Shown: piece after piece, positions 48,883 through 57,753 of the stretch
Layout of the letters: each line of letters begins with the position of its first letter
Position numbering within the stretch: the stretch's first letter is position 1
Source of the DNA: an uncultured Bacteroidales bacterium
Lineage (GTDB): Bacteria; Bacteroidota; Bacteroidia; Bacteroidales; Paludibacteraceae
NCBI GenBank assembly: GCA_902800215.1
Contig: CADCDS010000001.1
Coordinates: 62,001-126,000, forward strand
Reading direction: 5' to 3'
Length of the DNA: 64,000 nucleotides
The notes under the pieces: model-generated
What the model was told of the DNA's origin: nothing
Database searches by the model: none
The model's input: only the letters and a program-made list of their open reading frames with translations
Translations under genes and position numbers: made by a program

Positions 48883-51800
48883 GCTTCTTCTCCTTTAAAT
48901 GACGCAAGATAGTCGGTTCTTCCGTGAACCGGTTTTTCTTACCATATACCACCCATTTATCCAAAGCTACCAGGACCGCAGGCACAACGGTGAGGGTTAA
49001 AACCACCGCCATGAATGCACCGACAGCCAGACAGCCGACGATATTACGAATCATCAGATCATCGACGCACAATGCCATCACACCGGGACCGATCACCATG
49101 ATAAGGCCTGAAGTGAGGATGGTTCGTATCGATCCTCTGTATGCGGCACAAACTGCCGCCACCGGTAGCATGGTCTTACGGCTTTCCCGATAATAGTTCG
49201 CAAAAAGAATACCATAGTCTATGGATGCACCCATGAGAATTGCCTGCACGATGAGGTACGCCAGATAGAGCATCTGACCGGAGAGAAAACCGGCCACCAC
49301 CACATTCACATACACCGCTGTCATCACGGCAACGACCAATATCGTCGGCACGATAACCGAACGGAAAGTCAATGCCACGATGAGGAAGATCGCCAGAATG
49401 GTCAGTAGCGTCACCTTACGGGTCTCCGCACCAAAGCCGTTCTTCATCTCATGGTACATCACGGAACGGCCGATGATATAATGATCACCCTGTATATGCG
49501 CATCCGCTAAAGTAAACAGTGTATCGACAAACGCATAGGTCTCAGGAGACTCAGCCGGCAAGGAGGAAAGCACCACAAAGAGGGAGAATTTCTTACCTCG
49601 CAACTGCCCCAGACCACTCTGTATCTGCTCCTTGATCATCGGAACACCCATCACTAATGCCGGCGGTAACATCTCTTCTAAGCGTTCATCATAGATGAGT
49701 GTATCGCAGAGGTACATCAAGAGATCTTCAAATCCCACACGCATGGTATCACATTGGCTGTGAACGGCTCCATGGAAATCATACAGCAGGGACATCTGTT
49801 CCGGCGTGATAGGATCGGAATAAACCTCCGACAGTTTCATGAGTCTGTTCAGTTTAGCCGACATCTGTTCCGGCGTGTACTCTTTCCCACCAAAAGCCAA
49901 TTCCATGAACAACTGCGCCTGCCGGTCTTCTCTGGTCATGCGTTTCTTCACTACTACCTCCTTCGGCTTCTCCGGCATGGATGCCGCAGCACGAGTGGTA
50001 TCGGTACTATGCAAGGAGCGCTGCAGTTCAGCAATGGTCTGCAGCAATGCCTCGGTGTTGATATCTGTAGGCGAAGCCACCTTGGGCTCTTCCTTCTTCG
50101 GCGGATTGGCAATAGTCCATACTTCCTCATCCGACAAGTCGGTAAGACCGAATGCCTGAATAAGGATATTCATATCCGAAGGTGTCAAAGACGCATTGGC
50201 ATCTGCGAGATCCATAAGATATGCACGCTGCTGCAACAAGCGTTTCTGTTCTTCGCTTACCATACCTGCTAAAGCAGGGCGTTTGAACAGGTCATCTTTC
50301 AACAGATGCACATACTCCAACGGTGTCAGTTTATGCTTTCCTTTGGGAGCATAGCCATACACGAACTTCGTCTGCAAGGAAGTAGATCCCATGAAGAGAG
50401 ACATCTCACTCACCGACATCGGCACACGGATAGCCGTTGTGTCCGTCAGTTTATGCATCTCCACTGCTACCGCCGAAGGTTTTTCCGCCTTCAGATGTTC
50501 AAAGAATGGTACAACCGCCACCTTATCGATTTCCACATGCGGTGCCAGCGAATCATTCGTGACAGCAAGCGGAGCCGGAGTGACCATGATAGGAGCAATT
50601 GTTTCACGCGGTAAAGCCACCGTATCTTCGATCGGTTCCGGTTCAATAGCAACGACCGGCGCCGGTTCGGGTTCTTCAGGAATTGCCGGAGTCTGATCCA
50701 ACATCGATTGCAAGCGTTCTATCTGCTCCGTCATTTCATCGTCCAGATAGGAGGCAAACAACGGATTATTGACCACATGCGAATGCAGGAAATGCGCCAA
50801 CTCAGGGAAACTCATCTTCGTAGGAATCGAATCCTTGGAGCGCAAATAATAGACGATACGTACCATTTCCGGCGTGATCATATCGACCATTTCAGAAGGT
50901 ATGGCCATACCTTCGGGTAGCATCTCCTTGAAATCCGTCATCAAGGTACGGACATGGGATGCCATCTGGGCAGGTGTCAGTTTCTGACTCATCAAAGTCG
51001 GATAACTGACTACCGTCTGTACGCCTTGCTTATCTAATACCGCATCGGCCAAGCTATATATTGAATTTTCTTCCTCTGTGCGATAGAGCACCACAAACGG
51101 ATTCGGCGACGGGAATACTTTTTCTATCTCCGACTCTGCTTTCTCCGAGAAGAAGATCGTTGTCTGTTGCGAGAAATACCATCCGGCGACAGCCAGCAGG
51201 ATAGCGCCGGTAGCCATCGGCAGTTTATGTGCCGCCACAAAACGGGCAAATTTATCCGTAGGAGGTACGTAGGCCGGTTTAGCGGTTTTATTGATCGTAC
51301 GGCGGAACAGCATCATGAGCGACGGCATGACGGTGAATGTACAAATCAGCGAGAAGACCACTCCCTTCGCCAATACCACTCCCATGTCGGTACCTATCTT
51401 CAGACGCATAAAGCACAACATAAGCAAACCGACAACGGTGGTAAAAGCGGAAGATAAGATCGAAGGTGCGGCACGACGGATGGCACTATTGGCAGCAATC
51501 ACGGCTGTACTACGATCCATGCGGTCATTCTGTTCCTGTCTGTATCGATTCAGCAGCACGATGCAATAGTCCAAGGACAAGACGGCTTGCAGGATAGGTC
51601 CGATAAAGTTTGTCGTCATGGACACGGAGGGCAATAATGCATTCGTGCCCACATTGAGGAGGATGGCTATTCCGGCGGTCAATAGAATCACGATAGGTTC
51701 AAACCAGCTCTGCGCCATAACAAACAGCACAAGCATGATCATGACACCCGCTATGATCATCACCGATAACGGAGGGGTAGCACCGTCTTGACTGGTCTCC

Positions 51801-52198
51801 ACGATACAGTTTCCTCCAAATCGGTTACTGATCTGCGAACCCAAAGACTTCTGGTTTACATGATTCGGAACATCCAGGTCAAACACCGTAGCCGTACTAT
51901 CTTCCGAATATCGGAAAGTTACCCCATGTACATCGGGGTAGCCCGACAACAATGTCTTGACTCCGGGAATCTCATTAGGTCGCAAGCCTTCGAACATCAC
52001 ATGGACGTTCGATCCTGAAAGCTGCGAGATAGATCCGAACTCCGCCTCCAAGGAGTCTTTTCCCATCGTCATCTGGGAGTCATCGGGCAGATACTTGCTC
52101 ATGTCATTATTCACGTTAATACGGAATATCATAATGACACTAAGCACCGCTATCAGCAGTGTTCCCAGAAATAGAATATAATGCGTTCTACGTCTCAA
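48875..52198 (-). CDS. MMPL/RND-superfamily transporter with a large inserted periplasmic segment
   Basis: A 1107-residue membrane protein with two blocks of helices: GPILQAVLSLDYCIVLLNRY in the first, and ILMGASIDYGILFANYY in the second, the paired aspartate motifs of MMPL/YdfJ-like exporters. Typical members have about 750-850 residues; the excess is an alpha-rich insert (about residues 430-800) with a Pro/Glu stretch (AIPEEPEPAPVVAIEPEPIE). It likely moves a lipid or hydrophobic substrate across the inner membrane. The only usable start near the first helix is a TTG at 52198, 20 bp after the RluB-type stop. It is cotranscribed with the two ABC permeases. Confidence 0.85.
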   Translation of the reverse strand: MRRRTHYILFLGTLLIAVLSVIMIFRINVNNDMSKYLPDDSQMTMGKDSLEAEFGSISQLSGSNVHVMFEGLRPNEIPGVKTLLSGYPDVHGVTFRYSEDSTATVFDLDVPNHVNQKSLGSQISNRFGGNCIVETSQDGATPPLSVMIIAGVMIMLVLFVMAQSWFEPIVILLTAGIAILLNVGTNALLPSVSMTTNFIGPILQAVLSLDYCIVLLNRYRQEQNDRMDRSTAVIAANSAIRRAAPSILSSAFTTVVGLLMLCFMRLKIGTDMGVVLAKGVVFSLICTFTVMPSLMMLFRRTINKTAKPAYVPPTDKFARFVAAHKLPMATGAILLAVAGWYFSQQTTIFFSEKAESEIEKVFPSPNPFVVLYRTEEENSIYSLADAVLDKQGVQTVVSYPTLMSQKLTPAQMASHVRTLMTDFKEMLPEGMAIPSEMVDMITPEMVRIVYYLRSKDSIPTKMSFPELAHFLHSHVVNNPLFASYLDDEMTEQIERLQSMLDQTPAIPEEPEPAPVVAIEPEPIEDTVALPRETIAPIMVTPAPLAVTNDSLAPHVEIDKVAVVPFFEHLKAEKPSAVAVEMHKLTDTTAIRVPMSVSEMSLFMGSTSLQTKFVYGYAPKGKHKLTPLEYVHLLKDDLFKRPALAGMVSEEQKRLLQQRAYLMDLADANASLTPSDMNILIQAFGLTDLSDEEVWTIANPPKKEEPKVASPTDINTEALLQTIAELQRSLHSTDTTRAAASMPEKPKEVVVKKRMTREDRQAQLFMELAFGGKEYTPEQMSAKLNRLMKLSEVYSDPITPEQMSLLYDFHGAVHSQCDTMRVGFEDLLMYLCDTLIYDERLEEMLPPALVMGVPMIKEQIQSGLGQLRGKKFSLFVVLSSLPAESPETYAFVDTLFTLADAHIQGDHYIIGRSVMYHEMKNGFGAETRKVTLLTILAIFLIVALTFRSVIVPTILVVAVMTAVYVNVVVAGFLSGQMLYLAYLIVQAILMGASIDYGILFANYYRESRKTMLPVAAVCAAYRGSIRTILTSGLIMVIGPGVMALCVDDLMIRNIVGCLAVGAFMAVVLTLTVVPAVLVALDKWVVYGKKNRFTEEPTILRHLKEKKHE

Positions 52199-52218
52199 AA
52201 TCTTTGTCCGCTTTTTGT

Positions 52219-53196
52219 TTATTCAAACGCTCCCATGTGCAACATAGCCACCTCTTTGGGAGTGAGGAAACGCCATTTACCGCGACCGACATTCTTCTTT
52301 GTCAAACCGGCAAAAGACACTCGATCCAGGTTCACCACCTTATATCCCACTTTCTCAAAGATTCGACGTACGACGCGGTTTTGTCCGGAATGGATCTCCA
52401 AGCCGATGTGCTTACGATCGGTTTTGGGGAACTCCAATGCATCAGGTACAATGCGCTCGTCATCCAGTACCACACCGGCACGTACTATCGCCTCATCCAC
52501 TTCATCCAATTCGCGATCCAGCGTGACGGCATAGATCTTCTTCTTATGGAATTTAGGATGAGTCAGTTTGGCGGCCAAATCGCCGTCATTGGTAAGCAGC
52601 AACACACCGGTGGTATTACGGTCCAGACGACCTACCGGATAGATACGTTCTGCACATGCATTGCGTACAATATCAATCACCGTATGACGCTCTTGCGGAT
52701 CATCGGTGGTAGTAACCGTATTCTTTGGCTTATTAAGCAGGATATATACCTTACGCTCCCTACGAACCGGCTGATCATGGAAACGGATGTCATCCGTCGG
52801 CAGCACTTTGGTTCCCAGGTTATCTACGGTCACACCGTTCACTGTGATCACACCGGCTTGGATAAAATCATCTGCTTCACGACGGGAACAGATACCGGCA
52901 TTAGCCAGGTATTTATTCAAACGAACCGGCTTTGTCGGATCTTCCATTTTCTCCCGGTACACCTGTTGTTTGTGCGCCGAATAGAGATTGTTGTTCCGTT
53001 TAGGTTTTCCTCCGAACGGCTTGTTCGGGCGTTGAGGACGCTCGGTAGATTCATTGAATGAACGTTTCGGGCGATCCGTGGAGGGTTGTTCTGAAAAATC
53101 CCGTTTAAAACGCGGTCTGGGCGAAACGGGAGTTCCCTCTCTATGGAAACGCGGACGGGGTCTGCGTTCTCCATCATTGTTCAAATTGTTGTACAT
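52219..53196 (-). CDS. RluB/RsuA-type rRNA pseudouridine synthase with long basic N-terminus
   Basis: A 325-residue enzyme that isomerises a uridine in ribosomal RNA. Residues 1-75 form a disordered Arg/Pro/Asn-rich tail (RPRPRFHREG, RPQRPNKPFGGKPKR); then an S4 RNA-binding domain (VRLNKYLANAGICSRREADD) and the catalytic domain with GRLDRNTTGVLLLTNDG, whose aspartate is the nucleophile. RluB (23S U2605) is the most likely specificity by architecture; RsuA or RluF are alternatives. The long basic extension is common in Bacteroidota members. Confidence 0.9.
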   Translation of the reverse strand: MYNNLNNDGERRPRPRFHREGTPVSPRPRFKRDFSEQPSTDRPKRSFNESTERPQRPNKPFGGKPKRNNNLYSAHKQQVYREKMEDPTKPVRLNKYLANAGICSRREADDFIQAGVITVNGVTVDNLGTKVLPTDDIRFHDQPVRRERKVYILLNKPKNTVTTTDDPQERHTVIDIVRNACAERIYPVGRLDRNTTGVLLLTNDGDLAAKLTHPKFHKKKIYAVTLDRELDEVDEAIVRAGVVLDDERIVPDALEFPKTDRKHIGLEIHSGQNRVVRRIFEKVGYKVVNLDRVSFAGLTKKNVGRGKWRFLTPKEVAMLHMGAFE

Positions 53197-53272
53197 TCTT
53201 TTACTGCATTATGCGTATACTCACGTACGCGCGTTAATTATATAATGTGAAAAGGCAAAAGGCATTTTACGC

Positions 53273-53307
53273 CTTTCACCTTTCACTTTTCAGTTTTCAC
53301 CTTTCTC
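53273..53307. repeat. Heptamer array, 5 x 7 bp (CTTTCAC)
   Basis: CTTTCAC, CTTTCAC, TTTTCAG, TTTTCAC, CTTTCTC; ends in the stop codon of rpmF. An imperfect hairpin GTGAAAAGGC/GCCTTTCAC overlaps its start. Confidence 0.85.
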
Positions 53308-53488
53308 AGGCTTCAGCTTGCTCGATAGCCAATTTACCACGGTAGTAGCCGCAAGAAGGGCATACGGTGTGATAAATGTGCAGAGCGCCACAGTTCGGGC
53401 ATGTTGCCAATGTAGGAGCTTTTACTACGTCATGGGTACGACGCTTCGCTTGTCTGGTGTGGCTTTGTCTTCTTTTAGGATGTGCCAT
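53306..53488 (-). CDS. rpmF: 50S ribosomal protein L32
   Basis: A 60-residue ribosomal protein beginning MAHPKRRQSHTRQAKRRTHD, with an intact zinc-ribbon: CPNCG and CPSCG. It follows the YceD-like gene, the normal yceD-rpmF order. The usual downstream fatty-acid genes (plsX, fabH) are not here; a repeat-filled gap and the RluB gene follow. Confidence 0.97.
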   Translation of the reverse strand: MAHPKRRQSHTRQAKRRTHDVVKAPTLATCPNCGALHIYHTVCPSCGYYRGKLAIEQAEA

Positions 53489-53495
53489 AATATTC

Positions 53496-53530
53496 TAATT
53501 TTTTGATTTCTGATTTGTAATTTGTTATTT
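53496..53530. repeat. Heptamer array, 5 x 7 bp (GTAATTT/CTGATTT)
   Basis: TAATTTT, TTGATTT, CTGATTT, GTAATTT, GTTATTT; occupies the space between the stop of the YceD-like gene and the start of rpmF. Confidence 0.75.
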
Positions 53531-53531
53531 A

Positions 53532-53987
53532 TCAATCATCAATCTCGGGATCCAAATCGTCACATAGGTGATCATGGAGGAGAAGTTCCATCTGCTTATT
53601 GCACTCACCTTCTTGGTGACAGTGAACGATCGGAATATTGATACTTACTATTTCATAGGCGAGCCAAGAGAGATCGAGACGTTGACTATTAGCTATTGGC
53701 TGTTGGCCTTCTTCGTCTTCGGAGAATATCTCTTGTTCGTCATTTATTTCAAGGGGCATCGGGTCGAGGCATCTATCACACACAACAAAAACAGTTCCAT
53801 GAACCGCGATCTTGAGCTGATAGTCCTCCTCCCGGAGATTTAGCGTCGCTTTTGCTACCACCGTTCCACTTAGAATTTCCGACTTCTCTAAGGAAGCAAA
53901 GAACTCATCATCTAACTGAATATCAAACTGATGCGTGCCTACAGGCAGACGCGACAAGTCGATCATATAGTGGTCTTTCTCGCTCAT
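53532..53987 (-). CDS. DUF177 (YceD-like) protein
   Basis: A 151-residue acidic protein of the YceD/DUF177 family, which sits before rpmF in most bacteria and is linked to 23S rRNA accumulation. Landmarks: VFVVCDRCLDPMPLEI in the middle and the late Cys pair HCHQEGECNK. The start MSEKDHYMIDLSRL at 53987 agrees with the promoter at 54005-54036. A heptamer array encodes EGQQPIANSQRLD, an insertion after the acidic stretch. Confidence 0.88.
   Translation of the reverse strand: MSEKDHYMIDLSRLPVGTHQFDIQLDDEFFASLEKSEILSGTVVAKATLNLREEDYQLKIAVHGTVFVVCDRCLDPMPLEINDEQEIFSEDEEGQQPIANSQRLDLSWLAYEIVSINIPIVHCHQEGECNKQMELLLHDHLCDDLDPEIDD
53682..53709. repeat. Heptamer array, 4 x 7 bp (TTGGCTG/TTAGCTA), inside yceD-like gene
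   Basis: TTGACTA, TTAGCTA, TTGGCTG, TTGGCCT; same family as the array at 33710. Encodes QPIANSQRL. Confidence 0.8.
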
Positions 53988-54004
53988 AGACGCAAAATCG
54001 GGTG

Positions 54005-54036
54005 CAAAATTACAAAAAAAAAATGACATACGCAAA
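54005..54036 (-). promoter_or_regulatory. Promoter of the yceD-like/rpmF operon
   Basis: Minus strand: TTTGCGTATGTCA (54036-54024), T-run, TAATTTTG (54012-54005). Confidence 0.85.
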
Positions 54037-54078
54037 TTTATATATCATTTTTTTGCATTTTTCCTAATTTTAGGAATA

Positions 54079-56340
54079 TTACAGTTGTATCACGGTAAGT
54101 CCAGCTCCACCGTGATTCACGTCTCCATCTCCGAAATCAAGTGTACTCATACCCCGTTTACGGCGTTGATGATTGAGCGAAGAAAGGTAGTCTCGAGTCA
54201 ATTGTTTGAGTGCGCCGGTACCGGTACCGTGCAATATCGTCACTTCCCCAGCTCCCACCATCATCGCATCATCCATATAAGCGATGAGTCGTTCCAGCGC
54301 TTCATCGGCACGCATGCCTCGTAAGTCCAAGGTGCGTGAGAAAGACAAGGTACGTTGACGCACAATAGAGGTAGTGGACGAAGGTGCTGCAGGAACGGTG
54401 TTTTTGAGAATCTTCAGGTCCTTAAAATCCTTGAGCCGTTGAGGCACACCCACCTGCTCTTTAAGCGCCTCCACTTTGGCCCGGGCCACTTTGGTCTTTT
54501 CCTTATCAGCCTTCGCTTCTTTGATCTCACGAATCGTGCGTTCAATGGTAGCATTGGATTGCTGTAACAGTTCTGCCGCCTGCTCACGTGCTTCCTCAAG
54601 AATCATTTTCTTCTGCTGCTTGACGCCTTTCAACTGCTCCTCGTACTGTGCCATGCGCTCCTCCAATACTTTCTCTTTTTGACGGATCGCCTGCCGTTTA
54701 TTCTCCCAATAGCGCTTGTCGCGTGCGATGTCCTGCAGTTGTTTATCGTAGTCAATATGTTGTTCTCCGACGAGATCAGTAGCATATTGAATGATTTCCT
54801 CACCAAGTCCTATTTGCCTTGCAATTTCAATAGCAAACGAACTGCCGGCCTGTCCGATGGATAATTGGAAAAGCGGTTTCATCGCCCCCCGGTCATAAAG
54901 CATCGCACCATTCACCACTCCCGGAGTAATCTCCGCAAAATGTTTGAGGTTCGTATAGTGAGTGGTAATAACACCGAAGACGTGCCGGTTCACCAATTCA
55001 CGCAGGATAGCTTCCGCAATAGCACCACCGATAAGCGGTTCGGTACCCGTTCCCATCTCGTCGATCAGCACCAAGGTATGGTCATCCGCCTGGCGCAAGA
55101 ACGTACGCATGTTTCGCAAATGCGAGGAATAAGTGGACAACTCATCCTGTATCGACTGCTCATCTCCGATGTCGATCATCAGCTGGTGAAACAATCCTGC
55201 CCTACTCTGCTCTGCCACAGGCACCAATAGTCCGCATTGAAGCATGTACTGCAGCAAAGCGACTGTTTTAAGGCACACCGACTTACCGCCGGCATTTGCA
55301 CCGGAGATAACGAGCACATGGTTTTTATCCGCATGGAGCCGTATGGACAATGGAACAACCGTCTTTCCCTGCGGCGTATAATGCAGCCAAAGAACCGGAT
55401 GACGGGCTTCCGACCATTCCAACATCGGTTCATTCACCAGTTCCGGTCGAATCGCATGCAAGGTATTGGCCAAGGATACTTTCGCTGAAAGAAAATCCAC
55501 CTGCGCTAACATACGTTGCGAAGCAAGAATCTGCTCCGTTTGTGGGCGTAACTGATCGGTCACGGCCTGCAAAATACGAATGCGTTCCCTTCGCTCAGCG
55601 CCTTCCAGTTCCCGAATATGATTGTTGGCATCCACCACCTGCTGCGGTTCGATATACACCGTTTTTCCAGTCGCAGACTCATCGTGTACAATTCCACCTA
55701 TCTTGCGCTTGAAACCGGGAGATACCGGAATAACCAATCGTCCTTCACGCAAAGTAGGTGCCGCATCCGCATCCACAAATCCATCTGCTTTCGCTTGCCG
55801 CAAGATAGAAGCCAACGCACGCCCGACGGCACCCTGCTGATTCGCTATTTCCCGACGGATACGGTGCAATTCCGGAGATGCGTTATCCGCCAAACGGCCA
55901 TAACGGTCAAGAATGCGATCGATCTCTTTCACTAGGTTTCCTAAGACTCCCAGGCTTCCTAAACCGCCCAGTTCTTTCAGTAGCGGATATTTCTTTTCAT
56001 CTAATCCGGCGAAGAACTGTTCTAACTCCACCGCAAATGCCAGCGTATGCCTTAGATCATCCAGTTCCGCTTCATCCAGAAAAAGTCCTTCCACACGAAT
56101 GCGTGCCACACATTCCCGAACATCGTTGATGTCCCCACGCGGAAAAGAAAGCATGGGATCAGCTTGCGCCAGACGCATTTGATCCGTCAATGAAAGGAGA
56201 CGTTGCACGGTTTCAAAATCCGTCTCCATGCGCATGGCATCCACCTGTTCACGCCCCAACGGAGAAGCACAGCGACGCTGCAACTCTTCCCGAATAACCG
56301 AAAAGTCGATCTTTGATTCTATGTTGGAAGGATAATACAT
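54079..56340 (-). CDS. mutS2: Endonuclease MutS2
   Basis: A 753-residue MutS2 protein: MutS-like core with Walker A GANAGGKSVCLKT (about 346), IDEMGTGTEPL, a long coiled coil (about 520-650), and a C-terminal Smr nuclease domain (LDLRGMRADEAL, ILHGTGTGALKQ). It acts at recombination intermediates or on collided ribosomes; which role applies here is not shown. Two 9-bp arrays encode tripeptide runs LGGLGSLGVLGN (N-terminal domain) and LKDFKDLKILKN (before the Smr domain). It overlaps the DUF721 gene by one base. Confidence 0.95.
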   Translation of the reverse strand: MYYPSNIESKIDFSVIREELQRRCASPLGREQVDAMRMETDFETVQRLLSLTDQMRLAQADPMLSFPRGDINDVRECVARIRVEGLFLDEAELDDLRHTLAFAVELEQFFAGLDEKKYPLLKELGGLGSLGVLGNLVKEIDRILDRYGRLADNASPELHRIRREIANQQGAVGRALASILRQAKADGFVDADAAPTLREGRLVIPVSPGFKRKIGGIVHDESATGKTVYIEPQQVVDANNHIRELEGAERRERIRILQAVTDQLRPQTEQILASQRMLAQVDFLSAKVSLANTLHAIRPELVNEPMLEWSEARHPVLWLHYTPQGKTVVPLSIRLHADKNHVLVISGANAGGKSVCLKTVALLQYMLQCGLLVPVAEQSRAGLFHQLMIDIGDEQSIQDELSTYSSHLRNMRTFLRQADDHTLVLIDEMGTGTEPLIGGAIAEAILRELVNRHVFGVITTHYTNLKHFAEITPGVVNGAMLYDRGAMKPLFQLSIGQAGSSFAIEIARQIGLGEEIIQYATDLVGEQHIDYDKQLQDIARDKRYWENKRQAIRQKEKVLEERMAQYEEQLKGVKQQKKMILEEAREQAAELLQQSNATIERTIREIKEAKADKEKTKVARAKVEALKEQVGVPQRLKDFKDLKILKNTVPAAPSSTTSIVRQRTLSFSRTLDLRGMRADEALERLIAYMDDAMMVGAGEVTILHGTGTGALKQLTRDYLSSLNHQRRKRGMSTLDFGDGDVNHGGAGLTVIQL
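54403..54438. repeat. 9-bp array, 4 units, inside mutS2
   Basis: TTTGAGAAT, CTTCAGGTC, CTTAAAATC, CTTGAGCCG; in-frame tripeptides LKD-FKD-LKI. Confidence 0.65.
55937..55972. repeat. 9-bp array, 4 units, inside mutS2
   Basis: TTTCCTAAG, ACTCCCAGG, CTTCCTAAA, CCGCCCAGT; in-frame tripeptides of the form LGx. Confidence 0.65.
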
Positions 56341-56633
56341 CAGCCCAATATTCTGCAGTCTTTGATAGCGGGTGCACCGACGGCTTCATTCAACTTCCGA
56401 ACCAGTTCAAAGCGGTTTTCAAAGAGTTGCGCCTTGAGTGCCGCTGAGTTCACATGCACAATGAGCATGCCGTCTTTCACCTCGATACTTCGTGTTAGTT
56501 TGGAAATCGTCTCCCCCATCACCTGCGGCCATATTTCTTCGATCTGCACATCAAGCACAGACTGTTCCAAACCGCTCTCACGGAGGTATTCCACAAGCGC
56601 GTCGGTGATGGAAAGGGTATTAGCGGGTGCCAT
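56340..56633 (-). CDS. DUF721 domain protein (DciA-like)
   Basis: A 97-residue protein with the DUF721 pattern: IWPQVMGETISKLTRSIEVK and LIVHVNSAALKAQLFENRFE. DUF721 includes DciA, the loader of replicative helicase in many bacteria; in Bacteroidota the role of these short versions is inferred only. The start at 56633 is inside the end of the glucosaminidase gene (14-bp overlap), and its stop shares a base with the mutS2 start. Confidence 0.85.
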   Translation of the reverse strand: MAPANTLSITDALVEYLRESGLEQSVLDVQIEEIWPQVMGETISKLTRSIEVKDGMLIVHVNSAALKAQLFENRFELVRKLNEAVGAPAIKDCRILG

Positions 56634-57654
56634 CGTCTTTCACTTTTTTGAGATACAGTTTCTGGCGGGTACGGAAGGTACGGATCGTCGAATCCAGACC
56701 ATTCAGTTTCTGAATCGCTTCGATCATCACACATTCTTCCTGACTGAGTTTCCAAAGCGACTGGCCGGGAAACGTCATCACATAATCCTTGGTTCCGGTC
56801 GATTTCTTTGCAGCCAGATAGATTCGGTCCCCCGGCATCAGATCCCGTCCCAAAGCATCGTTATTCTCCCGCAGATCCCGTTCCCGAACATTCAGCCGAA
56901 AAGCCACATTCGCATAAGTATCCCCTTCACGAGCCGTAACATAACTCACTCCGTTGAATTTCTTTTTCGGATGTGCTAACAGAAAACTGTCCCGTTCCTG
57001 ACGAGCCGTCAAAGGTTCTTTGAATTCCGGTTCCGGATCATTATGAATGACCATGATCGGTTCGGTCTTATGAACCACCACCGCCTTGAGCGGTCGTTTC
57101 GGCTGTTCATACACTTGATGTACCTGCGCCTGAGGATCAAACACACCTACCTCCGCCAAGGAAACCAAGGTATCCAAACGGTAGTCTTCAATAATCTTAA
57201 TCAGTTTCGGTGCATAGTTCTTATCCGTTGCATAACCGCATTCTTTGAGCCGATATGCCCAGCCTTCGTAGTCTTCCGGTACAATCTCAAAACAGGTCTC
57301 ATAACGAGGCCGCTGCAAGAATAGCGCATGGTCATTAAAGGACTCTGCCGCATTAGCGTACTGACGGAAACACTCGCCCTTCGAATCATCGTCATAATAA
57401 TAGACCGCACCCATCCAGTCATTATTGCATTTGATGCCGAAATGGTTATTGGCATTCACTGCCAGTTCACTCTGTCCGGCACCGGACTCCAGCAAGGCTT
57501 GCGCCATGATGATAGAAGCCGGAATACCATAGGTAGCCTGGTTCTCGATAGCGGTATATTTCCATTGTTCGATATAATCGAGATACGCCTGGTTTTGCGC
57601 CATAAGACCCATCGAGCAGGTCCAACATAATGCTAAAAAGAGTATTTTTTTCAT
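56620..57654 (-). CDS. Secreted N-acetylglucosaminidase (GH73-type) with LysM domain
   Basis: A 344-residue peptidoglycan hydrolase. A signal peptide (ILFLALCWTCSMGLMAQ) is followed by the FlgJ-like glucosaminidase domain (about 20-165: GIPASIIMAQALLESGAGQS with the catalytic glutamate, NNHFGIKCNNDW, CFRQYANAAESFNDHALFL), a linker, a LysM (YVTAREGDTYANVAFRLN) and a second LysM-like end (FPGQSLWKLSQEECVMIEAI). It would cut glycan strands during growth or division. It has a promoter at 57686-57693 with a divergent partner. Confidence 0.92.
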   Translation of the reverse strand: MKKILFLALCWTCSMGLMAQNQAYLDYIEQWKYTAIENQATYGIPASIIMAQALLESGAGQSELAVNANNHFGIKCNNDWMGAVYYYDDDSKGECFRQYANAAESFNDHALFLQRPRYETCFEIVPEDYEGWAYRLKECGYATDKNYAPKLIKIIEDYRLDTLVSLAEVGVFDPQAQVHQVYEQPKRPLKAVVVHKTEPIMVIHNDPEPEFKEPLTARQERDSFLLAHPKKKFNGVSYVTAREGDTYANVAFRLNVRERDLRENNDALGRDLMPGDRIYLAAKKSTGTKDYVMTFPGQSLWKLSQEECVMIEAIQKLNGLDSTIRTFRTRQKLYLKKVKDDGTR

Positions 57655-57685
57655 ATTCAGTTTTCAATTTCCACAAAAACGGGCA

Positions 57686-57733
57686 CAAAAGTACAAAAAA
57701 ATTTGCATATATGCAAAAAAAGCAGTAATTTTG
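57686..57733. promoter_or_regulatory. Divergent promoter pair sharing one palindromic -33 box
   Basis: The perfect palindrome TTTGCATATATGCAAA (57702-57717) serves as -33 box for both directions: TACTTTTG on the minus strand (57693-57686) and TAATTTTG on the plus strand (57726-57733). Confidence 0.85.
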
Positions 57734-57753
57734 TGCCGTAAAATTTAATTTTT

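Noticed and set aside
52159-53061. 300-codon plus-strand open frame
   Set aside because: Antisense to the RluB-type synthase with intact S4 and catalytic motifs.
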